Program-made: the position numbers and the translations under genes
In this document: positions 34,713 through 43,065 of the stretch, piece by piece
How the letters are laid out: each line of letters starts with the position of its first letter
How positions within the stretch are numbered: the stretch's first letter is position 1
NCBI GenBank assembly: GCA_963831385.1
Contig: CAWHPW010000001.1
Span: 51,343 to 115,342 of the forward strand
Source of the DNA: JACVRX01 sp963831385
Lineage (GTDB): Bacteria; Actinomycetota; Actinomycetes; Jiangellales; Jiangellaceae
DNA: 64,000 nucleotides
Direction: 5' to 3'
Notes under the pieces: model-generated
What the model saw: the letters and a program-made list of their open reading frames with translations, nothing else
Database searches by the model: none
Told to the model about the DNA's origin: nothing

Positions 34713-35840
34713 TCAGCCACGGCGCTTCAAGTAGAGGTCGAACGCCGCATACAGCATCGTCGAGATCGGCAGGTCCCATTCGCCGACGTACTCCACCGTC
34801 TCGGCGCCGGTGCCGACCTTGAACCGGATCAGGCCTGCGTGCGGATCGGCTTCATCGACGGTGTCGGTGATTCCTCTCAAGTCGTAGACGTCACAGCCGG
34901 CGGCCAGCGCGTCACGGATCATCCGCCACTGCACGGCGTTCGAACCGCGGACCTCACGGTGGGCCGTCGACGACGCGCCGTAGGAGTACCACGCGTGCGT
35001 TCCGACCCGAACCATGGTCGCCGCGGCGACGAGAGTCCCCTGGTAGCGCGCCAGGTACAAGCGCAGCCGATCGTCATCCTCGGCCGCCATCGCCTGCCAC
35101 ATGCCGTCGAAGTACTCAAGGGGGCGAGGGGTGAAGTGATCTCTGTTCGCGGTCTCGACATAGAGGTGGTGAAACTCGGGCAGCTGCTCGGCCTGACCCA
35201 GTTCGACGGTGACACCAGCCTTCTCGGCCTTCTTGATGTTGCGCCGCCAGAGCTGGTTGAAGCCCTTGAGCAGGTCGTCCTCGTCTCGACCGGTGAGCGG
35301 TAGCTGGACGACGTGTCGCGGTTGGCCGGCTGCGAAGCCGCCGGCGTCTGCTGGCGGCCGCCAGCCAGCGGCCGCGAGTTGATCGCTGAGAGCGACGCCG
35401 GTCGGAGAGGTCGCATCAGGTTCCACATGATCGAGCCGCTGGACGTGACCATCCGCCAAGGCTTCCTTTACCGTCGCCGCGCTCCATCGACGGATCGGCA
35501 CGGGCGGACCCATTCGCAGGGCGAATGCGCCATGACTTCGGGCGTGATGCACGAGGGGGTCGAGCCAGTCGGCGAGATCGTCCCCGGCGACTGCTGCAGA
35601 CCAGTCGATCGCGGGGCCTTCGGGTAGATACGCCAGATGCCGGCGAAGGAGCGGAGCCTGCCGGTACAGGATCAGCCCGGCGCCGACCAACTCGGAATTG
35701 CTGAACCAGCCGACGGACTCGGCGCGCCAATCGTTCTTCACCCGGCCCCATGCCGGCGTCTGCAGGAAGCTCACCGACGGGCGGGCCAGCACGGCAGCGA
35801 GGTGCTCGGCGGGTGAGATGGTTCGCACCTGCAAGGCCAC
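34713..35840 (-). CDS. FemX/FemAB-type peptidoglycan aminoacyltransferase
   Basis: This 375-residue protein belongs to the FemABX group, which adds amino acids from aminoacyl-tRNA to the peptidoglycan stem peptide. It has SVSFLQTPAWGRVKNDWRAE near the N-terminus, the coiled arm GFNQLWRRNIKKAEKAGV and YDLRGITDTVDEADPHAGL with the C-terminal GNAT-like fold. GTG 35840 is chosen because VRTISPAEHL is the usual family start and TACTCT lies 8 nt upstream; the frame stays open to 35978. The coupled racemase-like gene follows 3 nt later, suggesting a cross-bridge function. Confidence 0.87.
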   Translation of the reverse strand: MALQVRTISPAEHLAAVLARPSVSFLQTPAWGRVKNDWRAESVGWFSNSELVGAGLILYRQAPLLRRHLAYLPEGPAIDWSAAVAGDDLADWLDPLVHHARSHGAFALRMGPPVPIRRWSAATVKEALADGHVQRLDHVEPDATSPTGVALSDQLAAAGWRPPADAGGFAAGQPRHVVQLPLTGRDEDDLLKGFNQLWRRNIKKAEKAGVTVELGQAEQLPEFHHLYVETANRDHFTPRPLEYFDGMWQAMAAEDDDRLRLYLARYQGTLVAAATMVRVGTHAWYSYGASSTAHREVRGSNAVQWRMIRDALAAGCDVYDLRGITDTVDEADPHAGLIRFKVGTGAETVEYVGEWDLPISTMLYAAFDLYLKRRG

Positions 35841-35848
35841 GGTGGACG

Positions 35849-35854
35849 AGAGTA
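35849..35854 (-). promoter_or_regulatory. -10 element TACTCT for femX-like gene
   Basis: TACTCT (minus strand) lies 8 nt before GTG 35840 with no ribosome-binding site; probable leaderless start. Confidence 0.45.
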
Positions 35855-35952
35855 CTTGCCGCTGATGAGATCTCGAGACACCTACGGCGGTGGGACCCGG
35901 CGCACCTGTCTCCTGATCGCCAGTATCGAGTCGAGGCTGGCGTAGATCCATC

Positions 35953-35966
35953 GTTGACTCGTCAAC
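35953..35966. promoter_or_regulatory. Palindromic site upstream of marR
   Basis: GTTGACTCGTCAAC is an inverted repeat (GTTGA/TCAAC around CTCG) ending 6 nt before the -10 hexamer of the marR gene, between marR and the divergent femX-like gene. It is a likely operator for the MarR protein. Confidence 0.6.
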
Positions 35967-35972
35967 ATTTGC

Positions 35973-35978
35973 TAGCAT
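35973..35978 (+). promoter_or_regulatory. -10 element TAGCAT for marR
   Basis: TAGCAT lies 5 nt before ATG 35984 and there is no Shine-Dalgarno sequence, so the message is probably leaderless. Confidence 0.55.
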
Positions 35979-35983
35979 CAGAC

Positions 35984-36451
35984 ATGCGTCAGGACATGCT
36001 CGACGATCCCAGGCTGACCGTCGTCGGGTTGTTCATGGAGGCGCATGAAGGGCTGACCGCCAAGTTCTCCACGCGATTTCATGGCTTCGAACTGTCCGAG
36101 ACAGAGTTCGAAGTACTTCTCCGACTGGCCCGGACCCCAGGTCATCGACTCCGGATGGGCGACCTGTCCGATCAGACCAGTCTGTCCACCAGCGGCATCA
36201 CGCGAGTCGTGGATCGCCTGGAGCGAGACGGACTGATCGCACGTGACAGTTGCGAGGATGACCGCCGAGGCACGTGGGCCCGCATCACAGAATCCGGCGC
36301 TGAGCGCATCAGGGCCGTCCTGCCCGGGCACCTCGACGACGTGGCGGAGTGGTTCACCGGTCGGCTCGGGTCGGGCCAGCTCACGGCACTGACCGACGCG
36401 CTGCGAGTCGTCCGCGATGCTGTCAACCCGCGCGCGGTGGCCGGCGGTTAG
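35984..36451 (+). CDS. MarR-family transcriptional regulator
   Basis: This 155-residue protein has the MarR winged helix: LSETEFEVLLRLARTPGHRLRM, the recognition helix SLSTSGITRVVDRLERDGLI and the wing RDSCEDDRRGTWARIT. ATG 35984 is chosen because it lies directly after a -10 hexamer and a palindrome that may be its operator. The ligand is unknown; it may control itself and the divergent femX-like gene. Its stop overlaps the stop of the convergent endonuclease IV gene by 4 nt. Confidence 0.92.
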   Translation: MRQDMLDDPRLTVVGLFMEAHEGLTAKFSTRFHGFELSETEFEVLLRLARTPGHRLRMGDLSDQTSLSTSGITRVVDRLERDGLIARDSCEDDRRGTWARITESGAERIRAVLPGHLDDVAEWFTGRLGSGQLTALTDALRVVRDAVNPRAVAGG

Positions 36452-37239
36452 CCGGCGAGGTGTTTGCGCAGGAGCGCGATATCGGATCCCTGACCCTCGG
36501 CCCCGCCGGGGGTCTCTACGACAACTGATGCACCGGCGGCCCGGGCGATCTCAGCGATCGTCGCCGCGCCAATCGTGCCGTCATCGAGGTTGGCGTGCCG
36601 GTCGGCACCGGAGTCGAACGTGTCACGACTGTCGTTCGCATGGACGAGGTCGATCCGGCCGGTGATCGCCTGCACTCGGGTCACCACGTTCTCCAGTTCG
36701 ATGCCGCCCGCGTGCGCATGGCAGGTGTCAAGGCAGAAGCCCATCCCGGACGGACCGACGGCATCCCACAACCGGTCGAGCCGGTCGAGCCGGCGGGCCA
36801 TCGCGTTCTCGCCACCGGCGGTGTTCTCGATGAGCACCGGCAGCCTGTGATCCAGCATCTCGGCACACTTGCGCCAGTTGTCGACCCCGAGCTCGGGATC
36901 GTCAGCCTTGAGAACGTGTCCACCATGAACGATCAGTGCCTTGGCGCCGATCTCGGCCGCTCCGTCGACGTGCTGTTGGAGCAACTTCCGGCTCGGGATG
37001 CGAATCCGGTTGTTCGTCGTCGCGACGTTGAGCCGGTAGGGCGCATGAACGTACAGATCGATACCCCGATCTTGTGCGGCGGCGCGGAGGGCCGCTGAAC
37101 CGCCCTGGTACGCGACTACTGGTGGTTCCCAACCCTGCGGATCGCCAAGAAAGAATTGGGCAAGGTCGGCTTCTCTCGCCTCAGCCTCCGCGAGCGGGTC
37201 ACGCTGTTCGACATGGGCGCCGATCCGGATTGTCGTCAC
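36448..37239 (-). CDS. nfo: Endonuclease IV (deoxyribonuclease IV, AP endonuclease)
   Basis: This 263-residue TIM-barrel enzyme cuts 5' of abasic sites in base-excision repair. Family signatures with zinc ligands are visible: VHAPYRLNVAT, KALIVHGGHV, LPVLIENTAGGENAM, MGFCLDTCHAHAGG, VHANDSRDTFDSGADRHANL and VVETPGG. GTG 37239 is the start; TAGTGT is 6 nt upstream, so it is probably leaderless. Converges on marR with a 4-nt overlap of stops. Confidence 0.9.
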   Translation of the reverse strand: MTTIRIGAHVEQRDPLAEAEAREADLAQFFLGDPQGWEPPVVAYQGGSAALRAAAQDRGIDLYVHAPYRLNVATTNNRIRIPSRKLLQQHVDGAAEIGAKALIVHGGHVLKADDPELGVDNWRKCAEMLDHRLPVLIENTAGGENAMARRLDRLDRLWDAVGPSGMGFCLDTCHAHAGGIELENVVTRVQAITGRIDLVHANDSRDTFDSGADRHANLDDGTIGAATIAEIARAAGASVVVETPGGAEGQGSDIALLRKHLAG

Positions 37240-37245
37240 CGGTCG

Positions 37246-37251
37246 ACACTA
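37246..37251 (-). promoter_or_regulatory. -10 element TAGTGT for nfo
   Basis: TAGTGT (minus strand) is 6 nt upstream of GTG 37239; no ribosome-binding site is present. Confidence 0.55.
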
Positions 37252-37373
37252 CCCACGGACGTGAAGATCGCTCCTTACCCGGTGTTTGACCCAGCCCGGT
37301 CTGCGGGCACCACTCGATAGTGGGGTCCGTCGTTCCGCTTGACCGACGGGCCGCCGGCCGGGAGGGAGCCGCC

Positions 37374-37799
37374 GTGGGCCGAACACCGGTCGATGCGCGC
37401 GGCGAAGGTCGAGCGGTCGAGTTTCCCAGTGCACCGAGCAGCGTCCCCGCTGCCCGGCATTTGGTGCGAGATGACCTCACGGCGCGGAAACTGCCCTCCA
37501 GGGTCATTGATGACAGCATGCTGGTGGTCAGCGAACTGATGACCAACGCAGTGAGCCACGCCCAGCCACTTCGGGTGGCGGGCCATGCGGATTCGGTCCG
37601 GTTGCGCTGGGCCGCGGACCCGCCTCGGGTGTGGATCGGGGTCACCGACGGCGGCGGCCGCGACCGACCCCGTGTCGGGTCAGCCGACATTACGGATGTC
37701 ACTGGCCGCGGGCTGGCGATCGTGCAGGCGCTCGCGATCGACTGGGGAGTGACCCGCGCGGGACCCGAGGTGACCGTTTACGCCGTCGTCACCGGCTGA
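37374..37799 (+). CDS. Anti-sigma/regulatory ATPase of the RsbW (HATPase_c) type
   Basis: This 141-residue single-domain GHKL ATPase resembles the anti-sigma kinases common in Streptomyces: N box VVSELMTNAVSHAQP, G1 box IGVTDGGGRDRP and G2-like GRGLAIVQALAIDWGV. It probably binds a sigma factor or an anti-anti-sigma protein; neither is adjacent. GTG 37374 is chosen because GGGAGGGAG lies 6 nt upstream; the frame is open from 37320. Confidence 0.85.
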   Translation: MGRTPVDARGEGRAVEFPSAPSSVPAARHLVRDDLTARKLPSRVIDDSMLVVSELMTNAVSHAQPLRVAGHADSVRLRWAADPPRVWIGVTDGGGRDRPRVGSADITDVTGRGLAIVQALAIDWGVTRAGPEVTVYAVVTG

Positions 37800-37802
37800 G
37801 GC

Positions 37803-37808
37803 TACGCT
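37803..37808 (+). promoter_or_regulatory. -10 element TACGCT for the SEC-C gene
   Basis: TACGCT lies 8 nt before GTG 37817, within a 17-bp gap after the anti-sigma-type gene; it would give an essentially leaderless message. Confidence 0.5.
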
Positions 37809-37816
37809 CAGCCGTC

Positions 37817-38776
37817 GTGCCAACCAGATCCGCCCGGTCTTCCGCCCCACGCCCACCGCAGGTGGCGGTGGATGTCCCGGTCGTCGCTCCACGCCAGCCT
37901 TGCCCGTGCGGATCGGGCAAACGGTACAAGGCATGCCATGGCAAACGCCGGCGTGAGGGCGCTCGGGAGCTCGTCGCCCGGCCGCTCGCGGGGCTGCCTG
38001 GTGAGGGCGATTGGATCGCCCTGCGAGAGATCGTCTCCGCGGCGACTGCGCCCGTCCGCCTCGCGGAACCACACCGGGATCGAAACGTGCTGGTGGCGAC
38101 GCTGTTGCCAATGGCGGTGCCCGCGCTCGTCCGGGCCAATGGCGAGATCGTGCTCGCCATGCAGACGACCGCAGTCAGCCCTGATCCGAGTGCCGAGGCC
38201 GCTCATGCCTTGCGCGCGGCGTTGGAGGCCGAACCGGGATCGACCGTCCAAGCCGGACCAGCCGGTCCAGATGGGCCGCGGTTACAAGATCTGCTGGATC
38301 CATCCAGCCCGTTCCCTGTCACCGTGCACGAGACGTTCGATTACTGGTTGGACGGGACCGACTTCCTCGGAGTCGACACCCGGGCCGCCGTCGAGCAAGC
38401 CAATGCCGCCATCACTCCCGCGGCCCGACTCGCTTCGGTCGATGCTGGGTACTGGTGTCGTATCGGTGATCGCGAGCAGGTGCGGTGGGTCATGCCCTAT
38501 GACGAGGAACCGCTGCTCGATGCGCTGGCCCGGCTGCACGCTCGCGGCGCGGACTCCCTGGGGGCCGGAACCCGACTGCTCGGCACCTTCCGATCGCTCG
38601 GCCGGTTAGTTCCCGTCTGGGACCTCCGGACCGGTACGCCGGTGGAGGACGTGGAGGAACCGGCCGCAGCGCTGGCTGCGCGCGTCGCCGAGGCACTCGC
38701 GGTGTCAGCACCGCTCAGCACCGATGAGAGACGAGCCCGATCGGGCCTGGCGAACCGTCAGGTCACTATCCGGTGA
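37817..38776 (+). CDS. SEC-C zinc-motif protein (DUF5926-like)
   Basis: This 319-residue protein starts with a basic segment and a SEC-C zinc motif, CPCGSGKRYKACHG (about residues 33-46), as in the SecA tail. The remainder (about 60-319) is a soluble alpha/beta region, seen in actinobacterial proteins annotated DUF5926, with no known catalytic motif. GTG 37817 fits the leaderless promoter. The conserved position next to an anti-sigma-type ATPase gives no clear function. Confidence 0.75.
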   Translation: MPTRSARSSAPRPPQVAVDVPVVAPRQPCPCGSGKRYKACHGKRRREGARELVARPLAGLPGEGDWIALREIVSAATAPVRLAEPHRDRNVLVATLLPMAVPALVRANGEIVLAMQTTAVSPDPSAEAAHALRAALEAEPGSTVQAGPAGPDGPRLQDLLDPSSPFPVTVHETFDYWLDGTDFLGVDTRAAVEQANAAITPAARLASVDAGYWCRIGDREQVRWVMPYDEEPLLDALARLHARGADSLGAGTRLLGTFRSLGRLVPVWDLRTGTPVEDVEEPAAALAARVAEALAVSAPLSTDERRARSGLANRQVTIR

Positions 38777-38803
38777 GGCGGCACATGAGCCGCATATTGG
38801 TTA

Positions 38804-38843
38804 CCCCGGCCGCTCTTGACGGGGGAAACAAGAGCGACCGGGG
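38804..38843. terminator. Hairpin between convergent SEC-C and arcA genes
   Basis: Arms 38804-38818 (CCCCGGCCGCTCTTG) and 38829-38843 pair at 14 of 15 positions around a 10-nt loop. It lies 27 nt past the SEC-C stop and 80 nt past the arcA stop and could end both transcripts, although there is no U-tract. Confidence 0.65.
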
Positions 38844-38923
38844 CCTGAATTCACAGTACCCTGCACGTGCGCGGGAAGGAAGTTGTGTCGAGAACTGCTT
38901 TAGTGTTAATCCTCACATAGCCC

Positions 38924-40129
38924 TCAATCAGGGCGTAATCGATCTCGACTAATCGGGCAAGACATGCACCGTGGCCCGCCCCGCCCGGAGCCCAGTTCGC
39001 TGCCCGCGATTCGCAGCACCTCGATGCCGGCCTGCTCGAGGCGCTCGTTGGTCTCGACATTACGTTCGTACGCGACGGCGAGCCGCGGGCCGATCGCCAG
39101 CGTGTTGTTGCCGTCGTCCCACTGCTCGCGTTCAGCTGTCACCGGATCGAGCCCGGTGTCGATGATCCGCACCGTGTCGACGCCCATGGCCTTGGCGGCT
39201 GCTACCAGGAATGGCGCGGGCGCGGCAATCTCCAGTTCACCGTCCTCTCTCGGGGTGAGTCCGATGGCGGTGAGCTCGTCGGCGACATTTGCGTACATCA
39301 GGATGGCATCGACGTCGACCATGGTGCAGACCGTGTCCAGGTGCATGGTGGCGCGTTCCTGGGCGATGGGCACGGCCAACACCGTGTGGGCGAGACCCGC
39401 AGCGAACACGTTTCGAGCCAGCCGTTCCACGCCGGCAGGGGTCGTCCGCTCTCCAGTCCCCACCGCCACCACACCGGGGCCGAGCAACAGGACGTCCCCG
39501 CCCTCGAGCGGCTCCAGCCCGGGCCCGTAGACCTGGTTCGTGCCGGCGAACCTCGGGTGATGGGCGTAGATGGCTCCGGTAAGCGTCGTCTCCCGGCTGC
39601 GTGCCGGCATGGCCAGACTGGTGACGGCGACATGGTCGCGAACCCAGACGCTGGAGTCACGGGTGAACAACAGGTTGGGAAGCGGGTGCACCACGAAGCC
39701 GTGGCGATCCATCAGGGTGAATCGAAGCCCACGTCCACCGGTCAGTTCCTCGTGTGCCAACCCGGCCGTGAGAGCGAGCGCGAGGTCGTCCGGATGCAGC
39801 CCCTCCAAATGTTGACGCACGATTCCGCGGAGCGTTTCGCCGAGCCTCGGGTCGGCGGTGACGGCGGCGATGCAGGCCGCCCGGGCCAGCTCGTTGCTCA
39901 ACGTGTCGACCAGGAGCTCGGTCAGATACAGCACCTCGACGCCGTGGTGTCGCAGCTCAGCGGCAAACGCGTCATGCTCGTCCTGCGCCCGGCCGACCCA
40001 GGGGATGCCGTCGAAGAGCAGTTCGTCGTTGTTTCGCGGTGTGAGCCGCTTCAGTTCCGGACCTGGCCGGTGCAGCAGTACGGTGCGCAGCCGCGCGACC
40101 TCGGAGTCGGCGCCGACTGGGCTCGTCAT
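38924..40129 (-). CDS. arcA: Arginine deiminase
   Basis: This 401-residue enzyme converts arginine to citrulline and ammonia. Catalytic motifs are present: NLLFTRDSSVWVRD, the His-Asp pair in ATMHLDTVCTMVD and the nucleophile Cys in RCMSCPISRD near the C-terminus. ATG 40129 follows TAGGCT by 7 nt. No carbamoyltransferase, carbamate kinase or antiporter of the arginine deiminase pathway is nearby, so it stands alone. Confidence 0.93.
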   Translation of the reverse strand: MTSPVGADSEVARLRTVLLHRPGPELKRLTPRNNDELLFDGIPWVGRAQDEHDAFAAELRHHGVEVLYLTELLVDTLSNELARAACIAAVTADPRLGETLRGIVRQHLEGLHPDDLALALTAGLAHEELTGGRGLRFTLMDRHGFVVHPLPNLLFTRDSSVWVRDHVAVTSLAMPARSRETTLTGAIYAHHPRFAGTNQVYGPGLEPLEGGDVLLLGPGVVAVGTGERTTPAGVERLARNVFAAGLAHTVLAVPIAQERATMHLDTVCTMVDVDAILMYANVADELTAIGLTPREDGELEIAAPAPFLVAAAKAMGVDTVRIIDTGLDPVTAEREQWDDGNNTLAIGPRLAVAYERNVETNERLEQAGIEVLRIAGSELGSGRGGPRCMSCPISRDRLRPD

Positions 40130-40136
40130 TCGGCCG

Positions 40137-40142
40137 AGCCTA
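40137..40142 (-). promoter_or_regulatory. -10 element TAGGCT for arcA
   Basis: TAGGCT (minus strand) is 7 nt upstream of ATG 40129, without a Shine-Dalgarno sequence. Confidence 0.55.
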
Positions 40143-40172
40143 TGGGCTAGTCCCGCTCCTCGGACCGGCGCG

Positions 40173-40178
40173 TAGCAT
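40173..40178 (+). promoter_or_regulatory. -10 element TAGCAT for the GT2 gene
   Basis: TAGCAT is 6 nt upstream of ATG 40185, back to back with the arcA promoter; probable leaderless start. Confidence 0.55.
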
Positions 40179-40184
40179 CGCCGG

Positions 40185-40928
40185 ATGCTGCGCGTCGCGG
40201 TGATCATTCCGGCGAAGAACGAGCAGGCGCGCGTCGCCGCGACGGTCAACGGGGCATCGTCACTTCCTGGGGTCGATCTGGTGCTGGTGGTCGACGACGG
40301 ATCGACAGACGCAACGGCCTCGACCGCTCACGACGCGGGCGCCATCGTGGTCCGGCACGCGCGTAACCGCGGCAAAGGCGCCGCCATGCAGAGCGGTGCC
40401 CAGGCCGTGGACGAACTGGACCAAAAAGAACTGGATGCCTGGACCTCGCGAGCCCTGCTCTTTCTCGACGCTGACCTCGAGGACACCGCGGCCAAGGCGG
40501 CGCCGTTGATCGAACCGGTACTCGAGGGCAATGCCGACATGACGATCGCGACGCTTCCACCGCAGCGCAGCCCGGGCGGTGGCCATGGTTTGGTCGTCCG
40601 GCTGGCCCGGCTGGGGATCGAGCGCGCGACCGGCTGGACAGCGACTCAGCCGTTGTCGGGCCAACGCTGCCTGACTCGGGCCGCGTTCTTGGCCGCCCTG
40701 CCGCTGGCCCATGGGTTCGGCGTCGAAGTGGGACTGTCGATCGATTTGTTGCGCCGCGGCTACCGGGTTCGTGAAGTCGAGGTGCCGTTCCATCACCGAG
40801 TCACCGGGACGGACTGGCGCTCCCAGGTGCACCGGGGTCGGCAATGGCTGGACGTCGCACGGGCGTTGCTGTGGCGGGGGATTGCCCCGGTCGGGTCTCC
40901 TCGAGCTGCGCATCGGCAATCGCGCTGA
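40185..40928 (+). CDS. GT2-family glycosyltransferase
   Basis: This 247-residue GT-A enzyme has the nucleotide-binding VAVIIPAKNEQARVAATV and VVDDGSTDATAS, the metal DxD in LLFLDADLEDTA and a QPLSGQRCLTRAAFL acceptor segment. It resembles GpgS and polyprenyl-phosphate sugar synthases; the sugar donor and acceptor are unknown. It has no membrane segment. Its last 128 nt overlap the 3' end of the convergent membrane-protein gene. Confidence 0.85.
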   Translation: MLRVAVIIPAKNEQARVAATVNGASSLPGVDLVLVVDDGSTDATASTAHDAGAIVVRHARNRGKGAAMQSGAQAVDELDQKELDAWTSRALLFLDADLEDTAAKAAPLIEPVLEGNADMTIATLPPQRSPGGGHGLVVRLARLGIERATGWTATQPLSGQRCLTRAAFLAALPLAHGFGVEVGLSIDLLRRGYRVREVEVPFHHRVTGTDWRSQVHRGRQWLDVARALLWRGIAPVGSPRAAHRQSR

Positions 40929-43065
40929 CGACGAGCGGGATGCCGACAGTCAGCAGCAAGCCGGGAACGATGATCCCGGAGTCGTTGACAGCGAAGCCGG
41001 CTGCGCCGGTCACCAGGCCGGCCCAGATCAGCGGGCGGAGCACGGGCCAACGCGCGACAGTGGCCTGTACACCGCTCACACCGGGCGCCCGGACCAGCCA
41101 GATGATCACGCCATAGGCCACTGGAACGAGCCATCCGTAATACGGACTTCGCTGCAGGGTTCCGATCGACGCCTGCGCCTTGCGCCACACGACCGGCCAG
41201 GCATCACCGTCGATGACGTCGGCGAAGAACTCTCCGAAGTGTGTGCGAGCCGCGACCGGGCGCAGCCAGTCCAGAAAGGCGATCAGCGCGAAGACGGCGA
41301 TCGCGAGCGCTGCTACCAGCAGCATCCGCCAGATCGTGATCCGAACGGCGGCGACGCCCATGACCAGGACGGCAAATCCAGGCACCGTGGCCAGGATGCC
41401 GCCGACGTCGGCCCCGGCCTGCGGAGCGCCGTCGACGACAACGGTGACGACACCGACAGCGGCCACCGCGAGAGCTGCCGTTCGACGCGGGTAACCCCGG
41501 TCCAGGAGTAACTGTCCCAGTGCCGCCGCAGCAACCAGGGCTGAGGCGACGAAGATCGCGTACGGGATGTTGCCGAAACCGTAGAACCGGCCGGCAACCA
41601 GCGGAGACAACCCGAGCAGGCTGGCGTGCTGCAAGTTCGAGCCCGTCGACACGTCCACGGCGAGCACGATCGCGGTGATCGCGGCGACGACGCCGGGCGG
41701 ACCGTAGATCTTGTGCCGCCACGGGCCCCGCAAGGCCAGCGCCGTGACCGCAACGGTGATCACGAGCACTGTCGTCCAGAGCAACGTGCCGGCTCGCTCG
41801 AACCGCCACCACCGGGACAAATTGGCAAGGAAGGACGCGACGGGGAACGAGGCGGCCCCGAGGGCTGCGTACTGAACCAGACGTATCAACCGCTGCCGAC
41901 CGGTCGGGTGGCCGCGCAACCACAGCACAGCGCCGAGAAAGAACAGGACCTCCGCGACGCCGAGGATCTGGAAGAACGGCCCGGACTGGGTCCGGAATAC
42001 CTGCGTGGCGCGATCGGTCCCGACGAGTTGGTCGATCGTCTCTTGACCCGACGACGGATGTCGCTCCACGCTTCGCCACGGACGACCGACGGTGCCCTCG
42101 GAGGGGTCCTCGACGCCGGCGAAGTCCGCCAGAGTGGAAGCCAGGTCGGTGAGCTGGACCAGCCCGGTCCACCGCGTCGAGGGCGAGCTCAGCCAGTTTG
42201 GTCCGTACTCGACGCCATGTGGTTGAGGCCCCTTCGCCAGAGCGACGCGCAGGGCTGACGGCGCGATCGTGCCTGGCTCCTCGTCGCCGGGTGGCTTGCT
42301 CGGCGCGCTGTCGGCGATACCGGCGACGAGCACGGCGACGTCGGCCGGCACATTGCTCAGCAGCCGACCTAGAGCAGCATCGACCTCCGATATCGCAGCG
42401 CGCCGAGTGTCCGCGGCCAACGCCTCCGCCTCGTCATCCCCGGGTTCCCCCGGCGGTGGAACCGACCCCAGGTCGACGACCGTCACCGGACAGTTCGCGA
42501 GCAGCGCGGTGTCGGCAGTCGCCGGATCCGGGGTGTAGTTCGCGACGACCCCGTCCCCGCGTGCCAGCGCAAGTACCGCGCCCGGTCCCACCGCTGTCGT
42601 GCACGATTGCGCTTCGGCGACACGGTCGCCGAGCAGACCGAGTTGGGTGCCGAAGGTCTGCTCGTCCTGGACGCGTTGCAACTCGCCCCATCCCGGCACC
42701 GCCGCGCCACCGTCGGCAAGCTCGATCGGTTCGGGTATTTCGCGGCAGTACCTGTCTGGTTCGTCGTCGGCGTCGAGGTCCTGCACGTCGGTGACGCGAC
42801 GTCCGGCGCCAACCGTCAGCCACCCGTCCACGACGCAGGTGCGAGGGCGGACAGTCCGCACCGTCAGCGATGCCACGGCGTTGGGGCCGACCAGGGAGTG
42901 CAACGTCGGTGCGTCCTCGAGTGTGACGTCCTGCCAGGCAAGGCCCGCGATCCCGACCAGAACGACACCCGCGGCGGGCTCCTCGGCATGTGCCGACGGT
43001 GCAACAGCCGAGCTCAGGACCACGACGAGAGCGGCGCCGGTGAGCAGACGAGCGGTTCGAATCAC
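40801..43065 (-). CDS. Large membrane protein with an alkaline-phosphatase-like extracytoplasmic domain
   Basis: This 754-residue protein has a signal peptide (LLTGAALVVVLSSAVAPSAH), a soluble domain to about residue 370 that looks like an alkaline phosphatase-superfamily fold (VVLVGIAGLAWQDV, DVAVLVAGIADSAPS), then about 10 membrane helices. No metal-ligand set could be confirmed. The function is unknown. GTG 43065 overlaps the larC stop as GTGA, so it is the third gene of the larB-larC operon. Its C-terminal 42 codons overlap the convergent GT2 gene on the other strand. Confidence 0.75.
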   Translation of the reverse strand: MIRTARLLTGAALVVVLSSAVAPSAHAEEPAAGVVLVGIAGLAWQDVTLEDAPTLHSLVGPNAVASLTVRTVRPRTCVVDGWLTVGAGRRVTDVQDLDADDEPDRYCREIPEPIELADGGAAVPGWGELQRVQDEQTFGTQLGLLGDRVAEAQSCTTAVGPGAVLALARGDGVVANYTPDPATADTALLANCPVTVVDLGSVPPPGEPGDDEAEALAADTRRAAISEVDAALGRLLSNVPADVAVLVAGIADSAPSKPPGDEEPGTIAPSALRVALAKGPQPHGVEYGPNWLSSPSTRWTGLVQLTDLASTLADFAGVEDPSEGTVGRPWRSVERHPSSGQETIDQLVGTDRATQVFRTQSGPFFQILGVAEVLFFLGAVLWLRGHPTGRQRLIRLVQYAALGAASFPVASFLANLSRWWRFERAGTLLWTTVLVITVAVTALALRGPWRHKIYGPPGVVAAITAIVLAVDVSTGSNLQHASLLGLSPLVAGRFYGFGNIPYAIFVASALVAAAALGQLLLDRGYPRRTAALAVAAVGVVTVVVDGAPQAGADVGGILATVPGFAVLVMGVAAVRITIWRMLLVAALAIAVFALIAFLDWLRPVAARTHFGEFFADVIDGDAWPVVWRKAQASIGTLQRSPYYGWLVPVAYGVIIWLVRAPGVSGVQATVARWPVLRPLIWAGLVTGAAGFAVNDSGIIVPGLLLTVGIPLVVSAIADAQLEETRPGQSPATATPVRRPAIADPGAPGSASPSR

